Assembly (NCBI GenBank): GCA_018223105.1
Contig: JAAEYY010000010.1
Coordinates: forward strand, 9,199-73,198
Source: a bacterium
Lineage (GTDB): Bacteria > Bacteroidota > Bacteroidia > NS11-12g > UBA9320
Direction: 5' to 3'
Length of the DNA: 64,000 nucleotides
Shown: positions 28,578 through 36,585 of the stretch, piece by piece
How the letters are laid out: every line of letters begins with the position of its first letter
Position numbering within the stretch: the first letter of the stretch is position 1
Notes under the pieces: generated by a model
Database searches by the model: none
Told to the model about the DNA's origin: nothing
What the model saw: only the letters and a program-made list of their open reading frames with translations
Made by a program: the position numbers and the translations under genes

Positions 28578-29549
28578 ATGCCGTCATTTATAAATAAAGT
28601 AAAACTATTCTCTGGTTCAGCCTCAAATTATCTGGCTGATAAAATCGCTGTATCTTATGGACAAAAGCTAGGCTCTGTTACATTGAGTAAGTTTAGCGAT
28701 GGTGAATTCCAACCTAGTTTGGATGAATCAGTTCGTGGATGCGATATTTTCATCGTTCAATCTACCTTTCCACCTTCGGATAACTTGATGGAGCTTCTCA
28801 TGCTCATCGATGCTGCTAAGCGTGCTTCTGCACATAAAGTAGTTGCGGTTATTCCTTATTTCGGATTGGCAAGACAAGATCGTAAAGACAAGCCCAGAGT
28901 TCCAATCAGCTCTAAAATGGTGGCCAACATTCTCACTGCAGCAGGTGCAGATCGAGTAATGACCATGGACCTCCACGCTCCGCAAATTCAAGGATTTTTT
29001 GATATTCCGGTAGATCACTTAGATTCTACTGTAATCTTCATTCCTTATATCAAAAACCTAGGTTTAGATAACCTAATCTTAGCAGCTCCGGATATCGGTG
29101 CTTCTAAAAGAGTGAGAGAATTTGCGAAAATTCTAGGAGTGGAAATGGTAATCTGCGATAAAGCCAGAAAAAGAGCAAATGAAATTGCGTCTATGACCAT
29201 CATTGGTGATGTGGAAGGACAAGATGTTGTGCTTATTGACGATATCTGCGACACAGCAAACACACTTTGTAAAGCAGCCGCTCTACTAAAAGAAAAAGGA
29301 GCTCGCTCAGTTCGCGCGGTTTGTACTCACCCTGTTTTGAGTGGAAAAGCATACGAGAATATTGCAAACTCTGAAATGGAAGAGTTAGTAGTATGTGATA
29401 CTATTCCTTTGAAACCCGGTCATCATGACAAAATAAAAACGCTTAGCGTAGACCGTCTATTTGCTAACGCGATTAGAAATGTAAGTGAGTTTGGTTCAAT
29501 CAGCTCATTATTCAGCATTTCAGATTCTTATCAACCCGAATTAATTTAA
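28578..29549 (+). CDS. prs: Ribose-phosphate pyrophosphokinase
   Basis: 323 residues. PRPP synthase makes 5-phosphoribosyl-1-pyrophosphate from ribose-5-phosphate and ATP for purine, pyrimidine, His and Trp synthesis. Motifs are FSDGEFQP, the divalent-cation/flexible loop MDLHAPQIQGFFD, and the PRPP-binding loop VVLIDDICDTANTL. It is co-oriented with rplY 18 bp downstream, an arrangement typical of Bacteroidota. Confidence 0.97.
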   Translation: MPSFINKVKLFSGSASNYLADKIAVSYGQKLGSVTLSKFSDGEFQPSLDESVRGCDIFIVQSTFPPSDNLMELLMLIDAAKRASAHKVVAVIPYFGLARQDRKDKPRVPISSKMVANILTAAGADRVMTMDLHAPQIQGFFDIPVDHLDSTVIFIPYIKNLGLDNLILAAPDIGASKRVREFAKILGVEMVICDKARKRANEIASMTIIGDVEGQDVVLIDDICDTANTLCKAAALLKEKGARSVRAVCTHPVLSGKAYENIANSEMEELVVCDTIPLKPGHHDKIKTLSVDRLFANAIRNVSEFGSISSLFSISDSYQPELI

Positions 29550-29567
29550 AAAAAACAGAATAAAACA

Positions 29568-30209
29568 ATGAAAGTAATTGCACTAAAAGGTGACTTACGT
29601 AAGTCTACCGGGAGGTCCGAAACTAAAAAATTACGTAAAGAAGGTAAAGTACCTTGCGTAGTTTACGGTGCCTCAGACAACATGAACTTCAGTGTCTTTC
29701 AAGCCGATTTTAAAAATCTGGTATATACTCCAAATACATACCTAGTAAAACTTGATGTAGAAGGAGATGCTAGATTGGCTAAAGTTCAGGATCTTCAATT
29801 CCATCCTGTATCTGAAGACATTTTACATGCAGATTTCTACGAAGTAGATGTAACCAAACCGGTTAAAATCGCTATTCCTGTACACATTGAAGGGATCTCT
29901 CCCGGTGTTAGAGCAGGTGGTAAACTTCAAGTGAAAATCAAGAAACTTTTAGTTTCAGGTCTAGTTCAGGATATTCCTGAATTTATTCCGGTTGACATTT
30001 CAAAACTTGAAATCGGAAAAAGTATTAAAGTTAAAGATATCTCAGTAGACAAATTAGATCTATTGGATTCTGGTTCTAACTCTATCGTTTCATGCGTTGT
30101 TACTAGAGCTGCTAAATCTGCGGCATCTGGTGATGTTGCTGATGAAGAAGCAGAAGGCGAAGAAGGAGAAGGAGAAGCTTCAGAAGGAGGCGAGGAATCA
30201 GCAGAATAA
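29568..30209 (+). CDS. rplY: 50S ribosomal protein L25/general stress protein Ctc
   Basis: 213 residues. The L25 domain (residues ~1-95, with GDLRKSTGRSETKKLRKEGKVPCVVYG) binds 5S rRNA, and a C-terminal TL5/Ctc-type beta domain follows (~96-185). It ends in a Glu-rich tail of ~25 residues. It shares an operon with prs and is closed by a bidirectional terminator. Confidence 0.95.
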   Translation: MKVIALKGDLRKSTGRSETKKLRKEGKVPCVVYGASDNMNFSVFQADFKNLVYTPNTYLVKLDVEGDARLAKVQDLQFHPVSEDILHADFYEVDVTKPVKIAIPVHIEGISPGVRAGGKLQVKIKKLLVSGLVQDIPEFIPVDISKLEIGKSIKVKDISVDKLDLLDSGSNSIVSCVVTRAAKSAASGDVADEEAEGEEGEGEASEGGEESAE

Positions 30210-30231
30210 TATTTGCAGAACTCACAATGAA

Positions 30232-30257
30232 AAAGCTCACCTCGGTGGGCTTTTTTT
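30232..30257. terminator. Bidirectional rho-independent terminator between rplY and the SDR gene
   Basis: AAAGCTCACC / GGTGGGCTTT forms a 10-bp stem (one G-U) with T-runs on both strands (TTTTTTT at 30251-30257; AAAA before the stem). The stop codon of the minus-strand SDR gene is inside the left arm, so both genes share this element. Confidence 0.88.
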
Positions 30258-31238
30258 ATAGGCTTCCGCTGCGCGATTTATTACCGTTTCAAGAGATGCA
30301 AACTCGAACCTTAATGCCTGTTTCACTTTCGCATTGGAATATCTCTGTTTAGATGTTGCAGCCCGCACCGTCTCTTCAGACAATAGACCTCTCATCCTAA
30401 AAATACGTTTTAAGAACACCATTCCCTTGATTAGGTTTAAAAGCAAACCTTTAACCGGAATTTTGGGTCGCTTTTTACCTAAAGCATCTGCCATCATAAA
30501 TTGAACTTCTTTATGACTTGCGTTTTCATTAAACACCAGAAATCGCTCATTAAATTGTTCTTGGATTAAAAGCTGCTCTATTACTGCAGATAAATCTCGT
30601 ATGCCCGTAAAAGCAGTAATCCCTTCACTGTAAAATGGAAATGATTTCCAGGCATTTTTAAAGAGTTGACAAGAACTTTTGTTCCAATCGCCGTAGCCTA
30701 AAACTACTCCCGGATTCACAATAACAGCATTCAGGCCTTCTTCAATTCCCCGGTAAACTTCCATCTCGGCCAAAGACTTACTTAAGCCATAATTACTGTG
30801 AGGCTGTGAATTATCCCAGACCTCAGATTCATCCAGAATATCTTTAGCAGCATTCTTTGAAACTGCAGAAGTTGAACTCACATGACAAAGGCCTTTGATC
30901 TTTGCACTTAAACATGAATTCACCACATGGGCAGTGTATCCCGCATTAATTCGAATCAGTTCATTTAAGTCTTGTTTGTGATAGGAGATAAATCCGGCGG
31001 TGTGAATCACATAATCTGCTTCAGAGAATATTTCCACAAGACGTGGAACATCATATAGTTCTGCATCTATCCAGCTTAGTTCACCTCTTTGCTCAGTGTA
31101 AAAAGGAGATAGCAATTCAAACTCGGAGAGCGAGCTGCTACTGCGTTTAATTCCAACGACATCATGGCCATTAGCTCGTAAGTGATGAATTAAGTGAACA
31201 CCTATAAATCCTGTGGCACCTGTGATAGCAAATTTCAA
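30237..31238 (-). CDS. NAD-dependent epimerase/dehydratase (extended SDR)
   Basis: 333 residues. Rossmann motif GATGFIGVHLIHHL is at the N-terminus, the active-site YGLSK (YxxxK) has a matching Ser in HVSSTSAVS, and an NPGVVLGYGDW segment follows. It is closest in pattern to dihydroflavonol-reductase-like or sugar-epimerase SDRs. The substrate cannot be stated. It is convergent with rplY and divergent from the arginase-like gene. Confidence 0.85.
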   Translation of the reverse strand: MKFAITGATGFIGVHLIHHLRANGHDVVGIKRSSSSLSEFELLSPFYTEQRGELSWIDAELYDVPRLVEIFSEADYVIHTAGFISYHKQDLNELIRINAGYTAHVVNSCLSAKIKGLCHVSSTSAVSKNAAKDILDESEVWDNSQPHSNYGLSKSLAEMEVYRGIEEGLNAVIVNPGVVLGYGDWNKSSCQLFKNAWKSFPFYSEGITAFTGIRDLSAVIEQLLIQEQFNERFLVFNENASHKEVQFMMADALGKKRPKIPVKGLLLNLIKGMVFLKRIFRMRGLLSEETVRAATSKQRYSNAKVKQALRFEFASLETVINRAAEAYKKSPPR

Positions 31239-31250
31239 GATACAGTTCGA

Positions 31251-31258
31251 TAACTTTG
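31251..31258 (+). promoter_or_regulatory. Bacteroidota -7 box (TAACTTTG)
   Basis: TAACTTTG matches TAnnTTTG, 24 nt upstream of the ATG at 31283. No convincing -33 TTG is seen. Confidence 0.45.
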
Positions 31259-31282
31259 TGACCTAAAGTACGAAAATACGCC

Positions 31283-32404
31283 ATGTTTGAAGACTACCTC
31301 GAAGCACTTCCGATAATTTCTGAATATAAAGCTTATCAAATTGGATCGTCTATTCGTTCCTATGATAAAAACACCGACTTCGAGAAAGTAAAAGCAGCAC
31401 TAATTTGTGTTCCCGATGGCAGAGCGTCCAACAAAAACTCAGGAACGGAAAAAGGTCCGGAACAGGCGAGATTGGAGCTTCTTAAACTGAGCAATAACCT
31501 GGCTCCGGAAGAGTGGGTCGACCTGGGAAAGCTAAAACCCGGAAGTTCATTTAATGATACCTTATCTGCCTTGCAAGAGGTGTGTAAGGAGCTTCGAAGT
31601 CATAAGGTGATTCCTATAGTGCTTGGTGGTTCAAGAGAACTGATGTTTGCGATGTATAAAAGTCTGGAGGGGCAAACCCAAAATGCGGATATCACTAATA
31701 TTTCTGCAGATCTTCCTTTAGCAGAAGAGGAGGTTTTGGAAAAGATCGTGCTGCACGAACCCAATTACCTTTTCAATTTGAATGCATTGGGTTTTCAGGG
31801 ACACTATGTTCCCGCCAAGGCGTTTGATACATTGTTAAATATGGGCTTTGAGCATATGCGATTGGGTACTTTAAAATCAAATGTAGAAGAAGCGGAACCC
31901 CTGATTAGAAATACCAATATTTTCGCTTTTGATATTGGAGCAATTAAACAAGCAGACGCTCCGGCGAATTATTATTCTAATCCCATTGGTTTAGATGGTG
32001 ATCTTGCTTGTCAGCTTTCATGGTATGCCGGCATAAGCGATACCTGTGGGCAGTATGGAGTGTTTGAACTCAATCCGGAATTTGATTACAGAAACCAAAG
32101 TGCGAAGCTCGTTGCCCAAATGGTTTGGTATTTTATGGATGGGGTAAAGAGCAGAAAAAATGATCATCCCAATCTTCACGACGACTTCTTGAGATACCGA
32201 TGCAATTTGAATGAAAAGTATCCCGATATTGTATTTCACAAGAGTAAAAGAACCAATCGTTGGTGGATGGAATTGCCAAATCCGAAAAGTTTAAATAATA
32301 AAGAAATGAATGTGTTGATTCCATGCTCATACGCTGATTATCAGGATGCTGCGAAAGGAACCTTGCCCGAAAGATACCTTCGCGCCTTACAAAAAATGCA
32401 TTGA
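31283..32404 (+). CDS. Arginase/formimidoylglutamase-family protein lacking metal ligands
   Basis: 373 residues. The ureohydrolase fold is visible in the order of its landmarks: GPEQARLELLKL near residue 58, the glycine turn VLGGSRE (115-119) where active enzymes have GGDH, and FAFDIGAIKQADAP (from ~214) where active enzymes have SxDxDxxDP. The His and most Asp ligands for the two Mn ions are replaced, so it is probably not a manganese ureohydrolase. Such proteins are widespread in Bacteroidota under the arginase family name. It is a monocistronic gene; its function is unknown. Confidence 0.7.
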   Translation: MFEDYLEALPIISEYKAYQIGSSIRSYDKNTDFEKVKAALICVPDGRASNKNSGTEKGPEQARLELLKLSNNLAPEEWVDLGKLKPGSSFNDTLSALQEVCKELRSHKVIPIVLGGSRELMFAMYKSLEGQTQNADITNISADLPLAEEEVLEKIVLHEPNYLFNLNALGFQGHYVPAKAFDTLLNMGFEHMRLGTLKSNVEEAEPLIRNTNIFAFDIGAIKQADAPANYYSNPIGLDGDLACQLSWYAGISDTCGQYGVFELNPEFDYRNQSAKLVAQMVWYFMDGVKSRKNDHPNLHDDFLRYRCNLNEKYPDIVFHKSKRTNRWWMELPNPKSLNNKEMNVLIPCSYADYQDAAKGTLPERYLRALQKMH

Positions 32405-32472
32405 TTTAGACCATTTTGAAAAGTTTGGCGTTAAAATTGTATAGTATCTAACAACCTTATTATTTAAAAGAA

Positions 32473-32595
32473 GTGAAGTCAAAATCTATTTACATCGTTT
32501 TATTCCTAGCAGTAAGTTGTATGCTTTTCTCATCATGTGCAAAAACTAAATGTAGCACAAGAGGGAAAACCAGAACTGAAATGGGCTGGATGTAA
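32473..32595 (+). CDS. Very small lipoprotein (40 residues)
   Basis: The frame starts at GTG 32473. A Lys/hydrophobic signal of ~20 residues is followed by lipobox FSSC (Cys22), and the mature peptide is only 19 residues, Lys/Arg/Thr-rich, with two Cys and the ending TEMGWM. The lipobox and the distinctive C-terminus argue against chance. The function is unknown. The rest of the gap to 32748 holds a hairpin (32660-32682) and a terminator. Confidence 0.55.
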   Translation: MKSKSIYIVLFLAVSCMLFSSCAKTKCSTRGKTRTEMGWM

Positions 32596-32659
32596 TCAAT
32601 TTCAAAAGAAATTTGGTTAAAACAACGTCTTCGCGATGCGCGGAGAATGGATAGTAGAT

Positions 32660-32682
32660 CCTTAAATTCATGAGATTTAAGG
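32660..32682. other. Perfect 8-bp hairpin in an intergenic region
   Basis: CCTTAAAT and ATTTAAGG pair around a 7-base loop. It lies between the small lipoprotein and the terminator at 32713. It may be part of the transcript's 3' UTR. Confidence 0.35.
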
Positions 32683-32712
32683 GACTGACACATGAACGTT
32701 AATTATTGTCTG

Positions 32713-32743
32713 AAAGGTGATGGTGTTACTATCACCTTTTTTT
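32713..32743 (+). terminator. Rho-independent terminator
   Basis: AAAGGTGAT / ATCACCTTT is a 9-bp stem with a 9-base loop followed by a T-run. It would end the small-lipoprotein transcript, just before the convergent transglutaminase-like gene. Confidence 0.85.
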
Positions 32744-32748
32744 GTGCC

Positions 32749-33270
32749 TTAAAGTGCGGCAATACAGCGTTCACGTATCGCCCATAATTCATCAAAAGAG
32801 TAGGGTAAATCTTGGGAGCCAAGCCAGCGCTGCAAGAACTTCTTATGATACTCTACTTTAAATTCACTCACCTGTTCCGGAGAAATATTCTGTTCTTCTA
32901 AGAGAGCTTCTTGAATCAAATCAAAATTAGATTCCCCAAAAGTCACGTCCAACGGAGCTCCTTTTATCTTGAGATAGCAATGCGCTTCAGGAATAGCATC
33001 TACCTTGGCTTCATTAAGAACCTCTTTAACACCGGGAGTATTCACAGGATCCATGAGATAAATCCCCATAATGAGTTCCACATCTTGCTCTCCAAAATGA
33101 TCTGCTATCATTTTAAGCAAAGCGTGTTTAGAACTGCAGGTCCCTTTTTCTTCAGAAAGAACCAGTGTTGGATCGCAGCGGTTCGCATTCCGGCCGTAAG
33201 GTAAAGCAGAGACGTAGTTTATTGCTTTTGGCCAGGTAGTTATTCCTTTATGTTGGAGTACATTTTTCAC
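32749..33270 (-). CDS. Transglutaminase-like cysteine protein
   Basis: 173 residues with no signal peptide. Cys45 in EKGTCSSKHALL, His in IPEAHCYLKI (~97) and Asp in APLDVTFG (~108) give the Cys-His-Asp order of transglutaminase-like (papain-fold) proteins. The family is found in many Gram-negative bacteria without a defined substrate. It is a stand-alone gene. Confidence 0.65.
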   Translation of the reverse strand: MKNVLQHKGITTWPKAINYVSALPYGRNANRCDPTLVLSEEKGTCSSKHALLKMIADHFGEQDVELIMGIYLMDPVNTPGVKEVLNEAKVDAIPEAHCYLKIKGAPLDVTFGESNFDLIQEALLEEQNISPEQVSEFKVEYHKKFLQRWLGSQDLPYSFDELWAIRERCIAAL

Positions 33271-33325
33271 ATTTAATAATTCACTTAGATGGGCAAATTC
33301 ACTTAAATTGGGACCAAGCTATGTA

Positions 33326-33940
33326 ATGTCTATGAAGAATATCATATCAAGAGGAGCCAAAGAAGTGAATTACAGTCTACTTTTATTTTGCTACGCATTG
33401 ATCATATTGTCTTCCTGTTCAAACAAAGAAAATAATAGTGAAGATTTGATTAATTGGTTTGAATATAAAAAAAAAGAACTTCTTAGTATGGATTTAGATC
33501 AAATAGATTCAGTTGTAGGAGGTGAAAATCATCAATACATTAATTATAAGGAAAAATCGAACTACACCTTTCTTAAATATTACAAAGATGGAAATGTTAT
33601 CTGTGAGGCAGTTTATTCTGGTAAAGATACAAGTCAATTGCATGTATGTTCATACTATGACACACAATCTCGTTTTGAATTTAGACAGGAGATAGTAGGT
33701 TCCGGTACAATTCGCTTTGAAGGGTTCTTTTTTAATGGATATCGTTGCGGGCATTTTAAAAATCATGATTATGATGGCAATTTGAGACAAGAAGGGTTAA
33801 GTTTTAAAAGTAATAAAGTAGGTTATTTGAAATTTTACTCAGAGGATGGATTACTTGAAGAGTCATATAAGGTTAGCAAAAGTATTAACGGCAAAGACAT
33901 GAATTATATAGACTCAATTTGGAGTAGGATCAGGAATTGA
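33326..33940 (+). CDS. Hypothetical lipoprotein with MORN-like/YwqK-like repeats
   Basis: About 204 residues from the ATG at 33326 (ATG 33332 also possible). A hydrophobic segment ends in lipobox LSSCS. The second half repeats a pattern of aromatic-Gly-hydrophobic turns (FEGFFFNGYRCGHFKNHDYDGNLRQEG ... KVGYLKFYSEDGLLEES), like the toxin-antitoxin YwqK/MORN_2-type repeats of Bacteroidota proteins. The function is not known. Lower GC than its neighbours and a long empty 3' flank suggest it may be accessory. Confidence 0.55.
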   Translation: MSMKNIISRGAKEVNYSLLLFCYALIILSSCSNKENNSEDLINWFEYKKKELLSMDLDQIDSVVGGENHQYINYKEKSNYTFLKYYKDGNVICEAVYSGKDTSQLHVCSYYDTQSRFEFRQEIVGSGTIRFEGFFFNGYRCGHFKNHDYDGNLRQEGLSFKSNKVGYLKFYSEDGLLEESYKVSKSINGKDMNYIDSIWSRIRN

Positions 33941-34378
33941 TATGTCTTCAAGATGACCAAATTCCAACATCCATATATCAGTATTTATTAAATACGTCTA
34001 GGTAACTATACTATATAGAGACGAGAAGTGCGGGCTGGCACACAATATTGCGGGCCGGCGTTGGGGTGAATCAGATTATTGATTAGAAAATTAATAAAAG
34101 TGCTTGCATTTAAATCTGTGGCTCATGCAAAAAACCCACATACTAAGGAAAAAGTAATAAGACTCAAGAGGATTGAAGTTCCTTCAGAGGATAACAGATT
34201 TGTTGCTTTTATTAAATTTTCTTCAATAAGCTGAGAGAGCGCCGGAAGCATTATATTGTGAAAGACTTTTTGTTTCTTTTTGGTCTCAAAAAGAAAGTAG
34301 AAGAGTCAAGACAAAAAGAAGGAAAGGTTCCTGTCTCTTATGAATTCGCCGTCAGGCGGATTCAGAAAAGATGGAAGT
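33941..34378. other. 438-bp gap with REP-like hairpins
   Basis: No gene is supported here. It contains a GC-rich direct repeat, GCGGGCTGGC (34030-34039) and GCGGGCCGGC (34050-34059). There is a perfect 9-bp hairpin, TTTCTTTTT/AAAAAGAAA (34273-34296), and a near-perfect 9-bp hairpin, GAATTCGCC/GGCGGATTC (34362-34383 region). The last two resemble intergenic palindromes often dispersed in Bacteroidota genomes. Confidence 0.4.
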
Positions 34379-34383
34379 TTATT
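34362..34383. repeat. REP-like palindrome
   Basis: GAATTCGCC (from 34342) with loop GTCA and GGCGGATTC (to 34363) precedes the gene end. One mismatched pair lies in the stem. The motif with the CGCC-GTCA-GGCG core is a common type of short dispersed intergenic repeat. The coordinates listed cover only its immediate 3' flank up to the neighbouring gene; the palindrome itself is 34342-34363. Confidence 0.3.
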
Positions 34384-34705
34384 GCGCTTTCCCCGCCTTC
34401 CATTCTACCGCCATTCTATTCGTAAAACCAATCATATCAAAAGGGCAGGTAGATTCACTCCTTTCTATAGGAAATACCGGTAAATCAGGTTTGAGTTTTT
34501 GAATGAAATTCTCCATGGAGATGCGTTGATCATCGGGCAAGCCGGCTCCTATCACCACAAAATCTGGAGGATTGTTTTCTAAGATTTCCATAATCTCATC
34601 TCGACCTGTAGCTATTGTAACTTTTCGATGGAATACCTTGAGCTCCTCCTTAAGAATATTGAGCACTTCTATTTTTCTTCCAATCATCAAAATTTGAGGT
34701 TCCAT
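34379..34705 (-). CDS. Small receiver-like protein lacking phosphoacceptor
   Basis: 108 residues with a Rossmann/receiver-like pattern: hydrophobic strand ILMIGRK, helix, then PDFVVIGAGLPDD, where true receivers have an Asp at the end of the third strand (here Gly/Ala). The acidic N-terminal pair is also absent. I infer a pseudo-receiver or nucleotide-fold protein. It lies 59 bp downstream of the DUF3052 gene on the same strand, so the two may be co-transcribed. Confidence 0.5.
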   Translation of the reverse strand: MEPQILMIGRKIEVLNILKEELKVFHRKVTIATGRDEIMEILENNPPDFVVIGAGLPDDQRISMENFIQKLKPDLPVFPIERSESTCPFDMIGFTNRMAVEWKAGKAQ

Positions 34706-34763
34706 GCGCGATTAAGGTACATAGAATAAAAGGGAATTGGAAATTATTTGAAGGAAATTGAGT

Positions 34764-35180
34764 CTAACGATCCTTCAGCCGATAAACAAACTTCAAAGCA
34801 CTCCAGTCTGTATCAACTGAAGCAACTTTTGTGTCGACCAAACCTAGGTCCAAGACATAAAGTCGGATCAACTCTCTATGTAAGGTGTTAGGAATAAGGG
34901 AAGTACCCTTAGGCCAGCTTATCCATAACATTCCATCCTTCTTTAAGGCCTTAATAAACAGTGGAATCTCGCCTTTTAATTCCTCTTCGGAGGTGATAAA
35001 TGCGTGAATGAAATCCAGTGTGTCATCCTCCAAATACTCTTGCACTTGCAAGTTCTCCGGCAAAGGATCCAATAAGTCAAAGTAAAATGCAGGCTGATTG
35101 TAAAAGTAGCAAGTTTGCTCTTCCTGCAAGCCCAACTTACGGGCCAGATCTGATAGCTGTTCACGGTCTCCAGCTGCCAC
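34764..35180 (-). CDS. DUF3052-like protein
   Basis: 138 residues starting at GTG 35180. The pattern of a short beta/alpha domain with DFIHAFITSEEEL, the helix EIPLFIKALKKDGMLWISWPKG and the ending LVDTKVASVDTDWSALKFVYR is the DUF3052 signature seen across many phyla. The usual N-terminal part (~15-20 residues with a Gly-Pro turn) is missing, so it is either short or starts differently. The GTG sits 5 nt after a perfect -7 box, which favours this start and a leaderless mRNA. Confidence 0.65.
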   Translation of the reverse strand: MAAGDREQLSDLARKLGLQEEQTCYFYNQPAFYFDLLDPLPENLQVQEYLEDDTLDFIHAFITSEEELKGEIPLFIKALKKDGMLWISWPKGTSLIPNTLHRELIRLYVLDLGLVDTKVASVDTDWSALKFVYRLKDR

Positions 35181-35185
35181 AGAGA

Positions 35186-35216
35186 CAAATGTATAAAATT
35201 ATTAAAAACGACTCAA
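35186..35216 (-). promoter_or_regulatory. Bacteroidota promoter (TTG-N20-TACATTTG) for the DUF3052 gene
   Basis: On the minus strand, TACATTTG occupies 35193-35186 and TTG 35216-35214, spaced by 20 bp. This fits the -7/-33 consensus. The box ends 5 nt before the GTG start codon, so the transcript would begin at or very near the start codon. Confidence 0.7.
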
Positions 35217-35218
35217 GT

Positions 35219-35971
35219 CTATTGCGACTCGTATTCTGAAAACAGACTTTCTGTGTAGTTCAACAAACCCATTTTACCCGGTGCTCCGTGTCCCGGGACC
35301 ACAATTTCTAAGTCGGGGTATTCCGATTTGATTTTAGCTATAGTCTTTGGCCAGGCAATGACATCGGCATCTGCCAAGTTTCCTGCACCTGATCCCAAAG
35401 ATTTTACCATACAACCACCGAAAAGTGCGGCTTCAGCAGGAATGTAAGAAACGATATTATCTTCGGTGTGTGCAGGTCCAAAATATTTGTTGATCACCAC
35501 TTCTTCTCCTACCCTAAGATTTAGGCTATTGCTAAAAGGGTTTTGAGGTTTAACGCCTTCCGCCTTTGCAACCGTCATTTCATTCGCATAAGAAGGTATT
35601 CCGGCATCGTGAAACACCTCTAAACTTCCCAGACAATCCACATGGAAATGATTGATTACAATTCCTTTAATGCTAGCTTTCTTCTTTTCTGTAATCCAAT
35701 GTATCAACAATTTTGCTGCGACAGAATCTACCGGAGCATCCATGATTAAGGCCTCGCCATTATTGAAATAGACTAGGCCGTTACACGCTACTTTGCCCCA
35801 TTTCTCAGTTTCTAAGTAAGAAATATGCATGAAAAGCGATGAATTGAGCTTTAAGGTTTTAAGTTCTTCCCCAATGGTAGAATATCGGGGTCCTGAGCAA
35901 GAAATTGCCGAAAGGATGAATCCCGCAATAAAAAGTCCTGCAAATTTTAAGGTTGAAATTCTTCTAGCCAT
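35219..35971 (-). CDS. Subclass B1 metallo-beta-lactamase-like lipoprotein
   Basis: 250 residues with lipobox SAISC (Cys25). The complete B1 zinc ligand set is visible: His108, His110 and Asp112 (NHFHVDC), His168 (PAHTEDN), Cys187 (GGCMVKS) and His228 (VPGHG), plus the Asn of GNLADAD. WGKVACNGLVYFNNGEALIMDAP matches the B1 N-terminal strands. It should hydrolyse beta-lactams in the periplasm, anchored as a lipoprotein. It appears chromosomal with no mobile element beside it. The C after HFHVD is unusual compared with common B1 enzymes. Confidence 0.87.
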   Translation of the reverse strand: MARRISTLKFAGLFIAGFILSAISCSGPRYSTIGEELKTLKLNSSLFMHISYLETEKWGKVACNGLVYFNNGEALIMDAPVDSVAAKLLIHWITEKKKASIKGIVINHFHVDCLGSLEVFHDAGIPSYANEMTVAKAEGVKPQNPFSNSLNLRVGEEVVINKYFGPAHTEDNIVSYIPAEAALFGGCMVKSLGSGAGNLADADVIAWPKTIAKIKSEYPDLEIVVPGHGAPGKMGLLNYTESLFSEYESQ

Positions 35972-36056
35972 CTACTGTCGCAATATTAATTCATTCAAGA
36001 TGATCAAGCTTTGAATATTCCAACTTTGGGTCTTTTATAAGATCAAATTTAAGAGT

Positions 36057-36064
36057 TATCTTTG
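36057..36064 (+). promoter_or_regulatory. Possible -7 box (TATCTTTG) for a short transcript
   Basis: TATCTTTG fits TAnnTTTG. About 65 bp downstream a terminator starts at 36129, and no gene lies between them. No good -33 TTTG is seen at standard spacing. Confidence 0.35.
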
Positions 36065-36069
36065 AATTG

Positions 36070-36158
36070 TAATGCTTGATCAAGCCTCTTCTCTTTTTAG
36101 AGAACGTAATCAAGTCTAAGATTTTAATGAGCTCTCTTTTGGGGGGCTCTTTTCTTTT
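36070..36158 (+). ncRNA. Candidate small RNA of ~90 nt
   Basis: The stretch lies between the -7 box at 36057 and a terminator ending at ~36158. It includes palindrome GCTTGATCAAGC, hairpin TCTCT/AGAGA and the terminator stem. A 15-codon ORF (ATG 36071) is also present but unconvincing. No known RNA family is recognised. Confidence 0.3.
36129..36158 (+). terminator. Rho-independent terminator
   Basis: GAGCTCTC / GGGGGCTC pair over 8 bp (two G-U pairs) around a TTTTG loop, followed by TTTTCTTTT. Confidence 0.6.
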
Positions 36159-36243
36159 GTACGCTGTTGATTTGAACTGGTTTTATATACTCAAAAGTAT
36201 GATATCTAAATACTCGGGCAAGATCCGGTTTCTCGCTGGTAGG

Positions 36244-36585
36244 TCAGATATAATCGCGTGAGATGCCCTCGACCTCGTAGAAAGATCCTATTAGACGTAC
36301 TCTATTCGAGCAGCAATAGATTTCTTCTGAGACTTGATACGTTGAAGGACCAGCTTCTATAAAAATACAGGATTCGTCTGTGATTGAATCTTCAATCTGC
36401 ACACCATTGAGTTTTGTCGGTTGCCAATTCGCACAAGCGCAAGCCCAGCTAATGTAGCTAACTTCAATAGTGTCGACTTTCTCAGATAAGACGTCCGGAT
36501 AAGAGTTGAACAAGCGATCACCCAGCCAACACGAGTTAAAGCTAGTACTTACAATAATGCAGAAAAGCACCCTAATCAGTCCCAT
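36244..36585 (-). CDS. Hypothetical small lipoprotein
   Basis: 113 residues with a hydrophobic signal ending in FNSCW (lipobox-like Cys19). The mature protein has Cys pairs (ACAC; YCC) that could form disulfides or bind metal. No family is recognised. It overlaps the DoxX gene by 10 bases and follows it on the minus strand, so the two are probably co-expressed. Confidence 0.5.
   Translation of the reverse strand: MGLIRVLFCIIVSTSFNSCWLGDRLFNSYPDVLSEKVDTIEVSYISWACACANWQPTKLNGVQIEDSITDESCIFIEAGPSTYQVSEEIYCCSNRVRLIGSFYEVEGISRDYI

Noticed and set aside
34379-34705. Functional response-regulator receiver
   Set aside because: The phosphoacceptor Asp and acidic pair are absent, so it is listed only as receiver-like.
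36076-36261. 61-residue plus-strand frame
   Set aside because: It runs across the probable terminator at 36129 and shows no family pattern; the region is better read as a short RNA or spacer.
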